This document shows positions 18,236-32,400 of a DNA stretch of 64,000 nucleotides, in pieces. Both the position numbers and the translations under genes were made by a program. Location: positions 3,251,501 to 3,315,500 of the forward strand of contig NW_027476092.1 in NCBI RefSeq assembly GCF_051020955.1, read 5' to 3'. Each line of letters starts with the position of its first letter. The first letter of the stretch is position 1. Under the pieces are notes generated by a model that saw only the letters and a list, made by a program, of their open reading frames with translations, was not told the origin of the DNA and did not search any database. Origin of the DNA: Megalopta genalis (lineage: Eukaryota; Arthropoda; Insecta; Hymenoptera; Halictidae).

Positions 18236-21200
18236 GCAACAGACGAGCGATTGGAACGCCCGAATATTTTCAAAGTCCCAACGTACCGATCAAGAGTAAA
18301 GTACCATTTTCCTACATTAGATTTCGTTCTAAATGCTTAATCCCTATGTAAAAACGTTAGTTAAGCAAGAATATCGTATTTTTAAAAAAATCTAATGATA
18401 GGATTTTCCAGAAAATTGAAAAAACCGAAAAATGTCAAGAGTAAAGTGCCATTTTCTGACATTAGATTTCGTTCTAAATGCTTAATCCCTATGTAGAAAC
18501 GTTAGTTAAGCAAGAATATCGTATTTTTAAAAAAATCTAATGATAGGATTTTTCAGAAAATTGAAAAAACCGTAAAATGTCAAGAGTAAAGTGCCCTTAT
18601 TTTAAACAATGTATCGTTCTAAATGCTTAATCCCTATGTAAAAAAGTTATTTAAGCAGGAATATGTTATTGAAAAAAATTAGAAAAATTTATTTTAGCCG
18701 TAAATCGAAAATAATGGATCGAGCGAATCGGTCGATTGCGCCGAGACGCGCTATGATGCAACAGACGAGCGATTGGAACGCCCGAATATTTTCAAAGTCC
18801 CAACGTACCGATCAAGAGTAAAGTACCATTTTCCTACATTAGATTTCGTTCTAAATGCTTAATCCCTATGTAAAAACGTTAGTTAAGCAAGAATATCGTA
18901 TTTTTAAAAAAATCTAATGATAGGATTTCCCAGAAAATTGAAAAAACCGAAAAATGTCAAGAGTAAAGTGCCATTTTCTGACATTAGATTTCGTTCTAAA
19001 TGCTTAATCCCTATGTAGAAACGTTAGTTAAGCAAGAATATCGTATTTTTAAAAAAATCTAATGATAGGATTTTTCAGAAAATTGAAAAAACCGTAAAAT
19101 GTCAAGAGTAAAGTGCCCTTATTTTAAACAATGTATCGTTCTAAATGCTTAATCCCTATGTAAAAAAGTTATTTAAGCAGGAATATGTTATTGAAAAAAA
19201 TTAGAAAAATTTATTTTAGCCGTAAATCGAAAATAATGGGGACACCGGAGCTGTTCGAAGCGCCGAGCGCGCCGCGTACGCCCGAATATTTTCAAAGTCC
19301 CAACGTACCGATCAAGAGTAAAGTACCATTTTCCTACATTAGATTTCGTTCTAAATGCTTAATCCCTATGTAAAAACGTTAGTTAAGCAAGAATATCGTA
19401 TTTTTAAAAAAATCTAATGATAGGATTTTCCAGAAAATTGAAAAAACCGAAAAATGTCAAGAGTAAAGTGCCATTTTCTGACATTAGATTTCGTTCTAAA
19501 TGCTTAATCCCTATGTAGAAACGTTAGTTAAGCAAGAATATCGTATTTTTAAAAAAATCTAATGATAGGATTTTTCAGAAAATTGAAAAAACCGTAAAAT
19601 GTCAAGAGTAAAGTGCCCTTACTTTAAACAATGTATCGTTCTAAATGCTTAATCCCTATGTAAAAAAGTTATTTAAGCAGGAATATGTTATTGAAAAAAA
19701 TTAGAAAAATTTATTTTAGCCGTAAATCTAAAATAATGGATCGAGCGAATCGGTCGATTGCGCCGAGACGCGCTATGATGCAACAGACGAGCGATTGGAA
19801 CGCCCGAATATTTTCAAAGTCCCAACGTACCGATCAAGAGTAAAGTACCATTTTCCTACATTAGATTTCGTTCTAAATGCTTAATCCCTATGTAAAATCG
19901 TTAGTTAAGCAAGAATATCGTATTTTTAAAAAAATCTAATGATAGGATTTTCCAGAAAATTGAAAAAACCGAAAAATGTCAAGAGTAAAGTGCCATTTTC
20001 TGACATTAGATTTCGTTCTAAATGCTTAATCCCTATGTAGAAACGTTAGTTAAGCAAGAATATCGTATTTTTAAAAAAATCTAATGATAGGATTTTTCAG
20101 AAAATTGAGAAAACCGTAAAATGTCAAGAGTAAAGTGCCCTTATTTTAAACAATGTATCGTTCTAAATGCTTAATCCCTATGTAAAAAAGTTATTTTAGC
20201 AGGAATATGTTATTGAAAAAAATTAGAAAAATTTATTTTAGCCGTAAATCGAAAATAATGGATCGAGCGAATCGGTCGATTGCGCCGAGACGCGCTATGA
20301 TGCAACAGACGAGCGATTGGAACGCCCGAATATTTTCAAAGTCCCAACGTACCGATCAAGAGTAAAGTACCATTTTCCTACATTAGATTTCGTTCTAAAT
20401 GCTTAATCCCTATGTAAAAACGTTAGTTAAGCAAGAATATCGTATTTTTAAAAAAATCTAATGATAGGATTTCCCAGAAAATTGAAAAAACCGAAAAATG
20501 TCAAGAGTAAAGTGCCATTTTCTGACATTAGATTTCGTTCTAAATGCTTAATCCCTATGTAGAAACGTTAGTTAAGCAAGAATATCGTATTTTTAAAAAA
20601 ATCTAATGATAGGATTTTTCAGAAAATTGAAAAAACCGTAAAATGTCAAGAGTAAAGTGCCCTTATTTTAAACAATGTATCGTTCTAAATGCTTAATCCC
20701 TATGTATAAAAGTTATTTAAGCAGGAATATGTTATTGAAAAAAATTAGAAAAATTTATTTTAGCCGTAAATCGAAAATAATGGATCGAGCGAATCGGTCG
20801 ATTGCGCCGAGACGCGCTATGATGCAACAGACGAGCGATTGGAACGCCCGAATATTTTCAAAGTCCCAACGTACCGATCAAGAGTAAAGTACCATTTTCC
20901 TACATTAGATTTCGTTCTAAATGCTTAATCCCTATGTAAAAACGTTAGTTAAGCAAGAATATCGTATTTTTAAAAAAATCTAATGATAGGATTTTCCAGA
21001 AAATTGAAAAAACCGAAAAATGTCAAGAGTAAAGTGCCATTTTCTGACATTAGATTTCGTTCTAAATGCTTAATCCCTATGTAGAAACGTTAGTTAAGCA
21101 AGAATATCGTATTTTTAAAAAAATCTAATGATAGGATTTTTCAGAAAATTGAGAAAACCGTAAAATGTCAAGAGTAAAGTGCCCTTATTTTAAACAATGT

Positions 21201-21702
21201 ATCGTTCTAAATGCTTAATCCCTATGTAAAAAAGTTATTTTAGCAGGAATATGTTATTGAAAAAAATTAGAAAAATTTATTTTAGCCGTAAATCGAAAAT
21301 AATGGATCGAGCGAATCGGTCGATTGCGCCGAGACGCGCTATGATGCAACAGACGAGCGATTGGAACGCCCGAATATTTTCAAAGTCCCAACGTACCGAT
21401 CAAGAGTAAAGTACCATTTTCCTACATTAGATTTCGTTCTAAATGCTTAATCCCTATGTAAAAACGTTAGTTAAGCAAGAATATCGTATTTTTAAAAAAA
21501 TCTAATGATAGGATTTCCCAGAAAATTGAAAAAACCGAAAAATGTCAAGAGTAAAGTGCCATTTTCTGACATTAGATTTCGTTCTAAATGCTTAATCCCT
21601 ATGTAGAAACGTTAGTTAAGCAAGAATATCGTATTTTTTAAAAAATCTAATGATAGGATTTTTCAGAAAATTGAAAAAACCGTAAAATGTCAAGAGTAAA
21701 GT

Positions 21703-24700
21703 GCCCTTATTTTAAACAATGTATCGTTCTAAATGCTTAATCCCTATGTAAAAAAGTTATTTTAGCAGGAATATGTTATTGAAAAAAATTAGAAAAATTT
21801 ATTTTAGCCGTAAATCGAAAATAATGGGGACACCGGAGCTGTTCGAAGCGCCGAGCGCGCCGCGTACGCCCGAATATTTTCAAAGTCCCAACGTACCGAT
21901 CAAGAGTAAAGTACCATTTTCCTACATTAGATTTCGTTCTAAATGCTTAATCCCTATGTAAAAACGTTAGTTAAGCAAGAATATCGTATTTTTAAAAAAA
22001 TCTAATGATAGGATTTTCCAGAAAATTGAAAAAACCGAAAAATGTCAAGAGTAAAGTGCCATTTTCTGACATTAGATTTCGTTCTAAATGCTTAATCCCT
22101 ATGTAGAAACGTTAGTTAAGCAAGAATATCGTATTTTTAAAAAAATCTAATGATAGGATTTTTCAGAAAATTGAAAAAACCGTAAAATGTCAAGAGTAAA
22201 GTGCCCTTACTTTAAACAATGTATCGTTCTAAATGCTTAATCCCTATGTAAAAAAGTTATTTAAGCAGGAATATGTTATTGAAAAAAATTAGAAAAATTT
22301 ATTTTAGCCGTAAATCGAAAATAATGGATCGAGCGAATCGGTCGATTGCGCCGAGACGCGCTATGATGCAACAGACGAGCGATTGGAACGCCCGAATATT
22401 TTCAAAGTCCCAACGTACCGATCAAGAGTAAAGTACCATTTTCCTACATTAGATTTCGTTCTAAATGCTTAATCCCTATGTAAAAACGTTAGTTAAGCAA
22501 GAATATCGTATTTTTAAAAAAATCTAATGATAGGATTTTCCAGAAAATTGAAAAAACCGAAAAATGTCAAGAGTAAAGTGCCATTTTCTGACATTAGATT
22601 TCGTTCTAAATGCTTAATCCCTATGTAGAAACGTTAGTTAAGCAAGAATATCGTATTTTTAAAAAAATCTAATGATAGGATTTTTCAGAAAATTGAAAAA
22701 ACCGTAAAATGTCAAGAGTAAAGTGCCCTTATTTTAAACATTATATCGTTCTAAATGCTTAATCCCTATGTAAAAAAGTTATCTAAGCAAGAATATGTTA
22801 TTGAATAAAATGAGAAAAATTTATTTTAGCCGTAAATCGAAAATAATGGATCGAGCGAATCGGTCGATTGCGCCGAGACGCGCTATGATGCAACAGACGA
22901 GCGATTGGAACGCCCGAATATTTTCAAAGTCCCAACGTACCGATCAAGAGTAAAGTACCATTTTCCTACATTAGATTTCGTTCTAAATGCTTAATCCCTA
23001 TGTAAAAACGTTAGTTAAGCAAGAATATCGTATTTTTAAAAAAATCTAATGATAGGATTTCCCAGAAAATTGAAAAAACCGAAAAATGTCAAGAGTAAAG
23101 TGCCATTTTCTGACATTAGATTTCGTTCTAAATGCTTAATCCCTATGTAGAAACGTTAGTTAAGCAAGAATATCGTATTTTTAAAAAAATCTAATGATAG
23201 GATTTTTCAGAAAATTGAAAAAACCGTAAAATGTCAAGAGTAAAGTGCCCTTATTTTAAACAATGTATCGTTCTAAATGCTTAATCCCTATGTATAAAAG
23301 TTATTTAAGCAGGAATATGTTATTGAAAAAAATTAGAAAAATTTATTTTAGCCGTAAATCGAAAATAATGGATCGAGCGAATCGGTCGATTGCGCCGAGA
23401 CGCGCTATGATGCAACAGACGAGCGATTGGAACGCCCGAATATTTTCAAAGTCCCAACGTACCGATCAAGAGTAAAGTACCATTTTCCTACATTAGATTT
23501 CGTTCTAAATGCTTAATCCCTATGTAAAAACGTTAGTTAAGCAAGAATATCGTATTTTTAAAAAAATCTAATGATAGGATTTTCCAGAAAATTGAAAAAA
23601 CCGAAAAATGTCAAGAGTAAAGTGCCATTTTCTGACATTAGATTTCGTTCTAAATGCTTAATCCCTATGTAGAAACGTTAGTTAAGCAAGAATATCGTAT
23701 TTTTAAAAAAATCTAATGATAGGATTTTTCAGAAAATTGAGAAAACCGTAAAATGTCAAGAGTAAAGTGCCCTTATTTTAAACAATGTATCGTTCTAAAT
23801 GCTTAATCCCTATGTAAAAAAGTTATTTTAGCAGGAATATGTTATTGAAAAAAATTAGAAAAATTTATTTTAGCCGTAAATCGAAAATAATGGATCGAGC
23901 GAATCGGTCGATTGCGCCGAGACGCGCTATGATGCAACAGACGAGCGATTGGAACGCCCGAATATTTTCAAAGTCCCAACGTACCGATCAAGAGTAAAGT
24001 ACCATTTTCCTACATTAGATTTCGTTCTAAATGCTTAATCCCTATGTAAAAACGTTAGTTAAGCAAGAATATCGTATTTTTAAAAAAATCTAATGATAGG
24101 ATTTCCCAGAAAATTGAAAAAACCGAAAAATGTCAAGAGTAAAGTGCCATTTTCTGACATTAGATTTCGTTCTAAATGCTTAATCCCTATGTAGAAACGT
24201 TAGTTAAGCAAGAATATCGTATTTTTTAAAAAATCTAATGATAGGATTTTTCAGAAAATTGAAAAAACCGTAAAATGTCAAGAGTAAAGTGCCCTTATTT
24301 TAAACAATGTATCGTTCTAAATGCTTAATCCCTATGTAAAAAAGTTATTTTAGCAGGAATATGTTATTGAAAAAAATTAGAAAAATTTATTTTAGCCGTA
24401 AATCGAAAATAATGGGGACACCGGAGCTGTTCGAAGCGCCGAGCGCGCCGCGTACGCCCGAATATTTTCAAAGTCCCAACGTACCGATCAAGAGTAAAGT
24501 ACCATTTTCCTACATTAGATTTCGTTCTAAATGCTTAATCCCTATGTAAAAACGTTAGTTAAGCAAGAATATCGTATTTTTAAAAAAATCTAATGATAGG
24601 ATTTTCCAGAAAATTGAAAAAACCGAAAAATGTCAAGAGTAAAGTGCCATTTTCTGACATTAGATTTCGTTCTAAATGCTTAATCCCTATGTAGAAACGT

Positions 24701-27334
24701 TAGTTAAGCAAGAATATCGTATTTTTAAAAAAATCTAATGATAGGATTTTTCAGAAAATTGAAAAAACCGTAAAATGTCAAGAGTAAAGTGCCCTTACTT
24801 TAAACAATGTATCGTTCTAAATGCTTAATCCCTATGTAAAAAAGTTATTTAAGCAGGAATATGTTATTGAAAAAAATTAGAAAAATTTATTTTAGCCGTA
24901 AATCGAAAATAATGGATCGAGCGAATCGGTCGATTGCGCCGAGACGCGCTATGATGCAACAGACGAGCGATTGGAACGCCCGAATATTTTCAAAGTCCCA
25001 ACGTACCGATCAAGAGTAAAGTACCATTTTCCTACATTAGATTTCGTTCTAAATGCTTAATCCCTATGTAAAAACGTTAGTTAAGCAAGAATATCGTATT
25101 TTTAAAAAAATCTAATGATAGGATTTTCCAGAAAATTGAAAAAACCGAAAAATGTCAAGAGTAAAGTGCCATTTTCTGACATTAGATTTCGTTCTAAATG
25201 CTTAATCCCTATGTAGAAACGTTAGTTAAGCAAGAATATCGTATTTTTAAAAAAATCTAATGATAGGATTTTTCAGAAAATTGAAAAAACCGTAAAATGT
25301 CAAGAGTAAAGTGCCCTTATTTTAAACAATGTATCGTTCTAAATGCTTAATCCCTATGTAAAAAAGTTATTTTAGCAGGAATATGTTATTGAAAAAAATT
25401 AGAAAAATTTATTTTAGCCGTAAATCGAAAATAATGGGGACACCGGAGCTGTTCGAAGCGCCGAGCGCGCTGCGTACGCCCGAATATTTTCAAAGTCCCA
25501 ACGTACCGATCAAGAGTAAAGTACCATTTTCCTACATTAGATTTCGTTCTAAATGCTTAATCCCTATGTAAAAACGTTAGTTAAGCAAGAATATCGTATT
25601 TTTAAAAAAATCTAATGATAGGATTTCCCAGAAAATTGAAAAAACCGAAAAATGTCAAGAGTAAAGTGCCATTTTCTGACATTAGATTTCGTTCTAAATG
25701 CTTAATCCCTATGTAGAAACGTTAGTTAAGCAAGAATATCGTATTTTTAAAAAAATCTAATGATAGGATTTTTCAGAAAATTGAAAAAACCGTAAAATGT
25801 CAAGAGTAAAGTGCCCTTATTTTAAACAATGTATCGTTCTAAATGCTTAATCCCTATGTAAAAAAGTTATTTAAGCAGGAATATGTTATTGAAAAAAATT
25901 AGAAAAATTTATTTTAGCCGTAAATCGAAAATAATGGATCGAGCGAATCGGTCGATTGCGCCGAGACGCGCTATGATGCAACAGACGAGCGATTGGAACG
26001 CCCGAATATTTTCAAAGTCCCAACGTACCGATCAAGAGTAAAGTACCATTTTCCTACATTAGATTTCGTTCTAAATGCTTAATCCCTATGTAAAAACGTT
26101 AGTTAAGCAAGAATATCGTATTTTTAAAAAAATCTAATGATAGGATTTTCCAGAAAATTGAAAAAACCGAAAAATGTCAAGAGTAAAGTGCCATTTTCTG
26201 ACATTAGATTTCGTTCTAAATGCTTAATCCCTATGTAGAAACGTTAGTTAAGCAAGAATATCGTATTTTTAAAAAAATCTAATGATAGGATTTTTCAGAA
26301 AATTGAAAAAACCGTAAAATGTCAAGAGTAAAGTGCCCTTATTTTAAACAATGTATCGTTCTAAATGCTTAATCCCTATGTAAAAAAGTTATTTTAGCAG
26401 GAATATGTTATTGAAAAAAATTAGAAAAATTTATTTTAGCCGTAAATCGAAAATAATGGGGACACCGGAGCTGTTCGAAGCGCCGAGCGCGCCGCGTACG
26501 CCCGAATATTTTCAAAGTCCCAACGTACCGATCAAGAGTAAAGTACCATTTTCCTACATTAGATTTCGTTCTAAATGCTTAATCCCTATGTAAAAACGTT
26601 AGTTAAGCAAGAATATCGTATTTTTAAAAAAATCTAATGATAGGATTTTCCAGAAAATTGAAAAAACCGAAAAATGTCAAGAGTAAAGTGCCATTTTCTG
26701 ACATTAGATTTCGTTCTAAATGCTTAATCCCTATGTAGAAACGTTAGTTAAGCAAGAATATCGTATTTTTAAAAAAATCTAATGATAGGATTTTTCAGAA
26801 AATTGAAAAAACCGTAAAATGTCAAGAGTAAAGTGCCCTTATTTTAAACAATGTATCGTTCTAAATGCTTAATCCCTATGTAAAAAAGTTATTTTAGCAG
26901 GAATATGTTATTGAAAAAAATTAGAAAAATTTATTTTAGCCGTAAATCGAAAATAATGGGGACACCGGAGCTGTTCGAAGCGCCGAGCGCGCCGCGTACG
27001 CCCGAATATTTTCAAAGTCCCAACGTACCGATCAAGAGTAAAGTACCATTTTCCTACATTAGATTTCGTTCTAAATGCTTAATCCCTATGTAAAAACGTT
27101 AGTTAAGCAAGAATATCGTATTTTTAAAAAAATCTAATGATAGGATTTTCCAGAAAATTGAAAAAACCGAAAAATGTCAAGAGTAAAGTGCCATTTTCTG
27201 ACATTAGATTTCGTTCTAAATGCTTAATCCCTATGTAGAAACGTTAGTTAAGCAAGAATATCGTATTTTTAAAAAAATCTAATGATAGGATTTTTCAGAA
27301 AATTGAAAAAACCGTAAAATGTCAAGAGTAAAGT
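21703..27334 (+). repeat. Large duplicated satellite block, copy 1 (offset 7720 bp)
   Basis: Unit order B A A A A B A B A B B. It matches 29423-35054 with a constant offset of 7720 bp, including rare private variants: the attatatcg/ttgaataaaatgag unit (22741 and 30461), the tttttta run (21631 and 29351; 24219 and 31939), and gcgcgctgcg instead of gcgcgccgcg (about 25467 and 33187). Confidence 0.88.
26335..27334 (+). repeat. Adjacent B-B units
   Basis: Two B units follow each other directly (26335 and 26835), breaking the rule that one or more A units separate B units. The pair is repeated at 34055/34555 as part of the 7720 bp duplication. Another adjacent pair is at 48292/48647. Confidence 0.88.
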
Positions 27335-29422
27335 GCCCTTACTTTAAACAATGTATCGTTCTAAATGCTTAATCCCTATGTATAAAAGTTATTTAAGCAG
27401 GAATATGTTATTGAAAAAAATTAGAAAAATTTATTTTAGCCGTAAATCGAAAATAATGGATCGAGCGAATCGGTCGATTGCGCCGAGACGCGCTATGATG
27501 CAACAGACGAGCGATTGGAACGCCCGAATATTTTCAAAGTCCCAACGTACCGATCAAGAGTAAAGTACCATTTTCCTACATTAGATTTCGTTCTAAATGC
27601 TTAATCCCTATGTAAAAACGTTAGTTAAGCAAGAATATCGTATTTTTAAAAAAATCTAATGATAGGATTTTCCAGAAAATTGAAAAAACCGAAAAATGTC
27701 AAGAGTAAAGTGCCATTTTCTGACATTAGATTTCGTTCTAAATGCTTAATCCCTATGTAGAAACGTTAGTTAAGCAAGAATATCGTATTTTTAAAAAAAT
27801 CTAATGATAGGATTTTTCAGAAAATTGAGAAAACCGTAAAATGTCAAGAGTAAAGTGCCCTTATTTTAAACAATGTATCGTTCTAAATGCTTAATCCCTA
27901 TGTAAAAAAGTTATTTTAGCAGGAATATGTTATTGAAAAAAATTAGAAAAATTTATTTTAGCCGTAAATCGAAAATAATGGATCGAGCGAATCGGTCGAT
28001 TGCGCCGAGACGCGCTATGATGCAACAGACGAGCGATTGGAACGCCCGAATATTTTCAAAGTCCCAACGTACCGATCAAGAGTAAAGTACCATTTTCCTA
28101 CATTAGATTTCGTTCTAAATGCTTAATCCCTATGTAAAAACGTTAGTTAAGCAAGAATATCGTATTTTTAAAAAAATCTAATGATAGGATTTCCCAGAAA
28201 ATTGAAAAAACCGAAAAATGTCAAGAGTAAAGTGCCATTTTCTGACATTAGATTTCGTTCTAAATGCTTAATCCCTATGTAGAAACGTTAGTTAAGCAAG
28301 AATATCGTATTTTTAAAAAAATCTAATGATAGGATTTTTCAGAAAATTGAAAAAACCGTAAAATGTCAAGAGTAAAGTGCCCTTATTTTAAACAATGTAT
28401 CGTTCTAAATGCTTAATCCCTATGTATAAAAGTTATTTAAGCAGGAATATGTTATTGAAAAAAATTAGAAAAATTTATTTTAGCCGTAAATCGAAAATAA
28501 TGGATCGAGCGAATCGGTCGATTGCGCCGAGACGCGCTATGATGCAACAGACGAGCGATTGGAACGCCCGAATATTTTCAAAGTCCCAACGTACCGATCA
28601 AGAGTAAAGTACCATTTTCCTACATTAGATTTCGTTCTAAATGCTTAATCCCCATGTAAAAACGTTAGTTAAGCAAGAATATCGTATTTTTAAAAAAATC
28701 TAATGATAGGATTTTCCAGAAAATTGAAAAAACCGAAAAATGTCAAGAGTAAAGTGCCATTTTCTGACATTAGATTTCGTTCTAAATGCTTAATCCCTAT
28801 GTAGAAACGTTAGTTAAGCAAGAATATCGTATTTTTAAAAAAATCTAATGATAGGATTTTTCAGAAAATTGAGAAAACCGTAAAATGTCAAGAGTAAAGT
28901 GCCCTTATTTTAAACAATGTATCGTTCTAAATGCTTAATCCCTATGTAAAAAAGTTATTTTAGCAGGAATATGTTATTGAAAAAAATTAGAAAAATTTAT
29001 TTTAGCCGTAAATCGAAAATAATGGATCGAGCGAATCGGTCGATTGCGCCGAGACGCGCTATGATGCAACAGACGAGCGATTGGAACGCCCGAATATTTT
29101 CAAAGTCCCAACGTACCGATCAAGAGTAAAGTACCATTTTCCTACATTAGATTTCGTTCTAAATGCTTAATCCCTATGTAAAAACGTTAGTTAAGCAAGA
29201 ATATCGTATTTTTAAAAAAATCTAATGATAGGATTTCCCAGAAAATTGAAAAAACCGAAAAATGTCAAGAGTAAAGTGCCATTTTCTGACATTAGATTTC
29301 GTTCTAAATGCTTAATCCCTATGTAGAAACGTTAGTTAAGCAAGAATATCGTATTTTTTAAAAAATCTAATGATAGGATTTTTCAGAAAATTGAAAAAAC
29401 CGTAAAATGTCAAGAGTAAAGT

Positions 29423-32400
29423 GCCCTTATTTTAAACAATGTATCGTTCTAAATGCTTAATCCCTATGTAAAAAAGTTATTTTAGCAGGAATATGTTATT
29501 GAAAAAAATTAGAAAAATTTATTTTAGCCGTAAATCGAAAATAATGGGGACACCGGAGCTGTTCGAAGCGCCGAGCGCGCCGCGTACGCCCGAATATTTT
29601 CAAAGTCCCAACGTACCGATCAAGAGTAAAGTACCATTTTCCTACATTAGATTTCGTTCTAAATGCTTAATCCCTATGTAAAAACGTTAGTTAAGCAAGA
29701 ATATCGTATTTTTAAAAAAATCTAATGATAGGATTTTCCAGAAAATTGAAAAAACCGAAAAATGTCAAGAGTAAAGTGCCATTTTCTGACATTAGATTTC
29801 GTTCTAAATGCTTAATCCCTATGTAGAAACGTTAGTTAAGCAAGAATATCGTATTTTTAAAAAAATCTAATGATAGGATTTTTCAGAAAATTGAAAAAAC
29901 CGTAAAATGTCAAGAGTAAAGTGCCCTTACTTTAAACAATGTATCGTTCTAAATGCTTAATCCCTATGTAAAAAAGTTATTTAAGCAGGAATATGTTATT
30001 GAAAAAAATTAGAAAAATTTATTTTAGCCGTAAATCGAAAATAATGGATCGAGCGAATCGGTCGATTGCGCCGAGACGCGCTATGATGCAACAGACGAGC
30101 GATTGGAACGCCCGAATATTTTCAAAGTCCCAACGTACCGATCAAGAGTAAAGTACCATTTTCCTACATTAGATTTCGTTCTAAATGCTTAATCCCTATG
30201 TAAAAACGTTAGTTAAGCAAGAATATCGTATTTTTAAAAAAATCTAATGATAGGATTTTCCAGAAAATTGAAAAAACCGAAAAATGTCAAGAGTAAAGTG
30301 CCATTTTCTGACATTAGATTTCGTTCTAAATGCTTAATCCCTATGTAGAAACGTTAGTTAAGCAAGAATATCGTATTTTTAAAAAAATCTAATGATAGGA
30401 TTTTTCAGAAAATTGAAAAAACCGTAAAATGTCAAGAGTAAAGTGCCCTTATTTTAAACATTATATCGTTCTAAATGCTTAATCCCTATGTAAAAAAGTT
30501 ATCTAAGCAAGAATATGTTATTGAATAAAATGAGAAAAATTTATTTTAGCCGTAAATCGAAAATAATGGATCGAGCGAATCGGTCGATTGCGCCGAGACG
30601 CGCTATGATGCAACAGACGAGCGATTGGAACGCCCGAATATTTTCAAAGTCCCAACGTACCGATCAAGAGTAAAGTACCATTTTCCTACATTAGATTTCG
30701 TTCTAAATGCTTAATCCCTATGTAAAAACGTTAGTTAAGCAAGAATATCGTATTTTTAAAAAAATCTAATGATAGGATTTCCCAGAAAATTGAAAAAACC
30801 GAAAAATGTCAAGAGTAAAGTGCCATTTTCTGACATTAGATTTCGTTCTAAATGCTTAATCCCTATGTAGAAACGTTAGTTAAGCAAGAATATCGTATTT
30901 TTAAAAAAATCTAATGATAGGATTTTTCAGAAAATTGAAAAAACCGTAAAATGTCAAGAGTAAAGTGCCCTTATTTTAAACAATGTATCGTTCTAAATGC
31001 TTAATCCCTATGTATAAAAGTTATTTAAGCAGGAATATGTTATTGAAAAAAATTAGAAAAATTTATTTTAGCCGTAAATCGAAAATAATGGATCGAGCGA
31101 ATCGGTCGATTGCGCCGAGACGCGCTATGATGCAACAGACGAGCGATTGGAACGCCCGAATATTTTCAAAGTCCCAACGTACCGATCAAGAGTAAAGTAC
31201 CATTTTCCTACATTAGATTTCGTTCTAAATGCTTAATCCCTATGTAAAAACGTTAGTTAAGCAAGAATATCGTATTTTTAAAAAAATCTAATGATAGGAT
31301 TTTCCAGAAAATTGAAAAAACCGAAAAATGTCAAGAGTAAAGTGCCATTTTCTGACATTAGATTTCGTTCTAAATGCTTAATCCCTATGTAGAAACGTTA
31401 GTTAAGCAAGAATATCGTATTTTTAAAAAAATCTAATGATAGGATTTTTCAGAAAATTGAGAAAACCGTAAAATGTCAAGAGTAAAGTGCCCTTATTTTA
31501 AACAATGTATCGTTCTAAATGCTTAATCCCTATGTAAAAAAGTTATTTTAGCAGGAATATGTTATTGAAAAAAATTAGAAAAATTTATTTTAGCCGTAAA
31601 TCGAAAATAATGGATCGAGCGAATCGGTCGATTGCGCCGAGACGCGCTATGATGCAACAGACGAGCGATTGGAACGCCCGAATATTTTCAAAGTCCCAAC
31701 GTACCGATCAAGAGTAAAGTACCATTTTCCTACATTAGATTTCGTTCTAAATGCTTAATCCCTATGTAAAAACGTTAGTTAAGCAAGAATATCGTATTTT
31801 TAAAAAAATCTAATGATAGGATTTCCCAGAAAATTGAAAAAACCGAAAAATGTCAAGAGTAAAGTGCCATTTTCTGACATTAGATTTCGTTCTAAATGCT
31901 TAATCCCTATGTAGAAACGTTAGTTAAGCAAGAATATCGTATTTTTTAAAAAATCTAATGATAGGATTTTTCAGAAAATTGAAAAAACCGTAAAATGTCA
32001 AGAGTAAAGTGCCCTTATTTTAAACAATGTATCGTTCTAAATGCTTAATCCCTATGTAAAAAAGTTATTTTAGCAGGAATATGTTATTGAAAAAAATTAG
32101 AAAAATTTATTTTAGCCGTAAATCGAAAATAATGGGGACACCGGAGCTGTTCGAAGCGCCGAGCGCGCCGCGTACGCCCGAATATTTTCAAAGTCCCAAC
32201 GTACCGATCAAGAGTAAAGTACCATTTTCCTACATTAGATTTCGTTCTAAATGCTTAATCCCTATGTAAAAACGTTAGTTAAGCAAGAATATCGTATTTT
32301 TAAAAAAATCTAATGATAGGATTTTCCAGAAAATTGAAAAAACCGAAAAATGTCAAGAGTAAAGTGCCATTTTCTGACATTAGATTTCGTTCTAAATGCT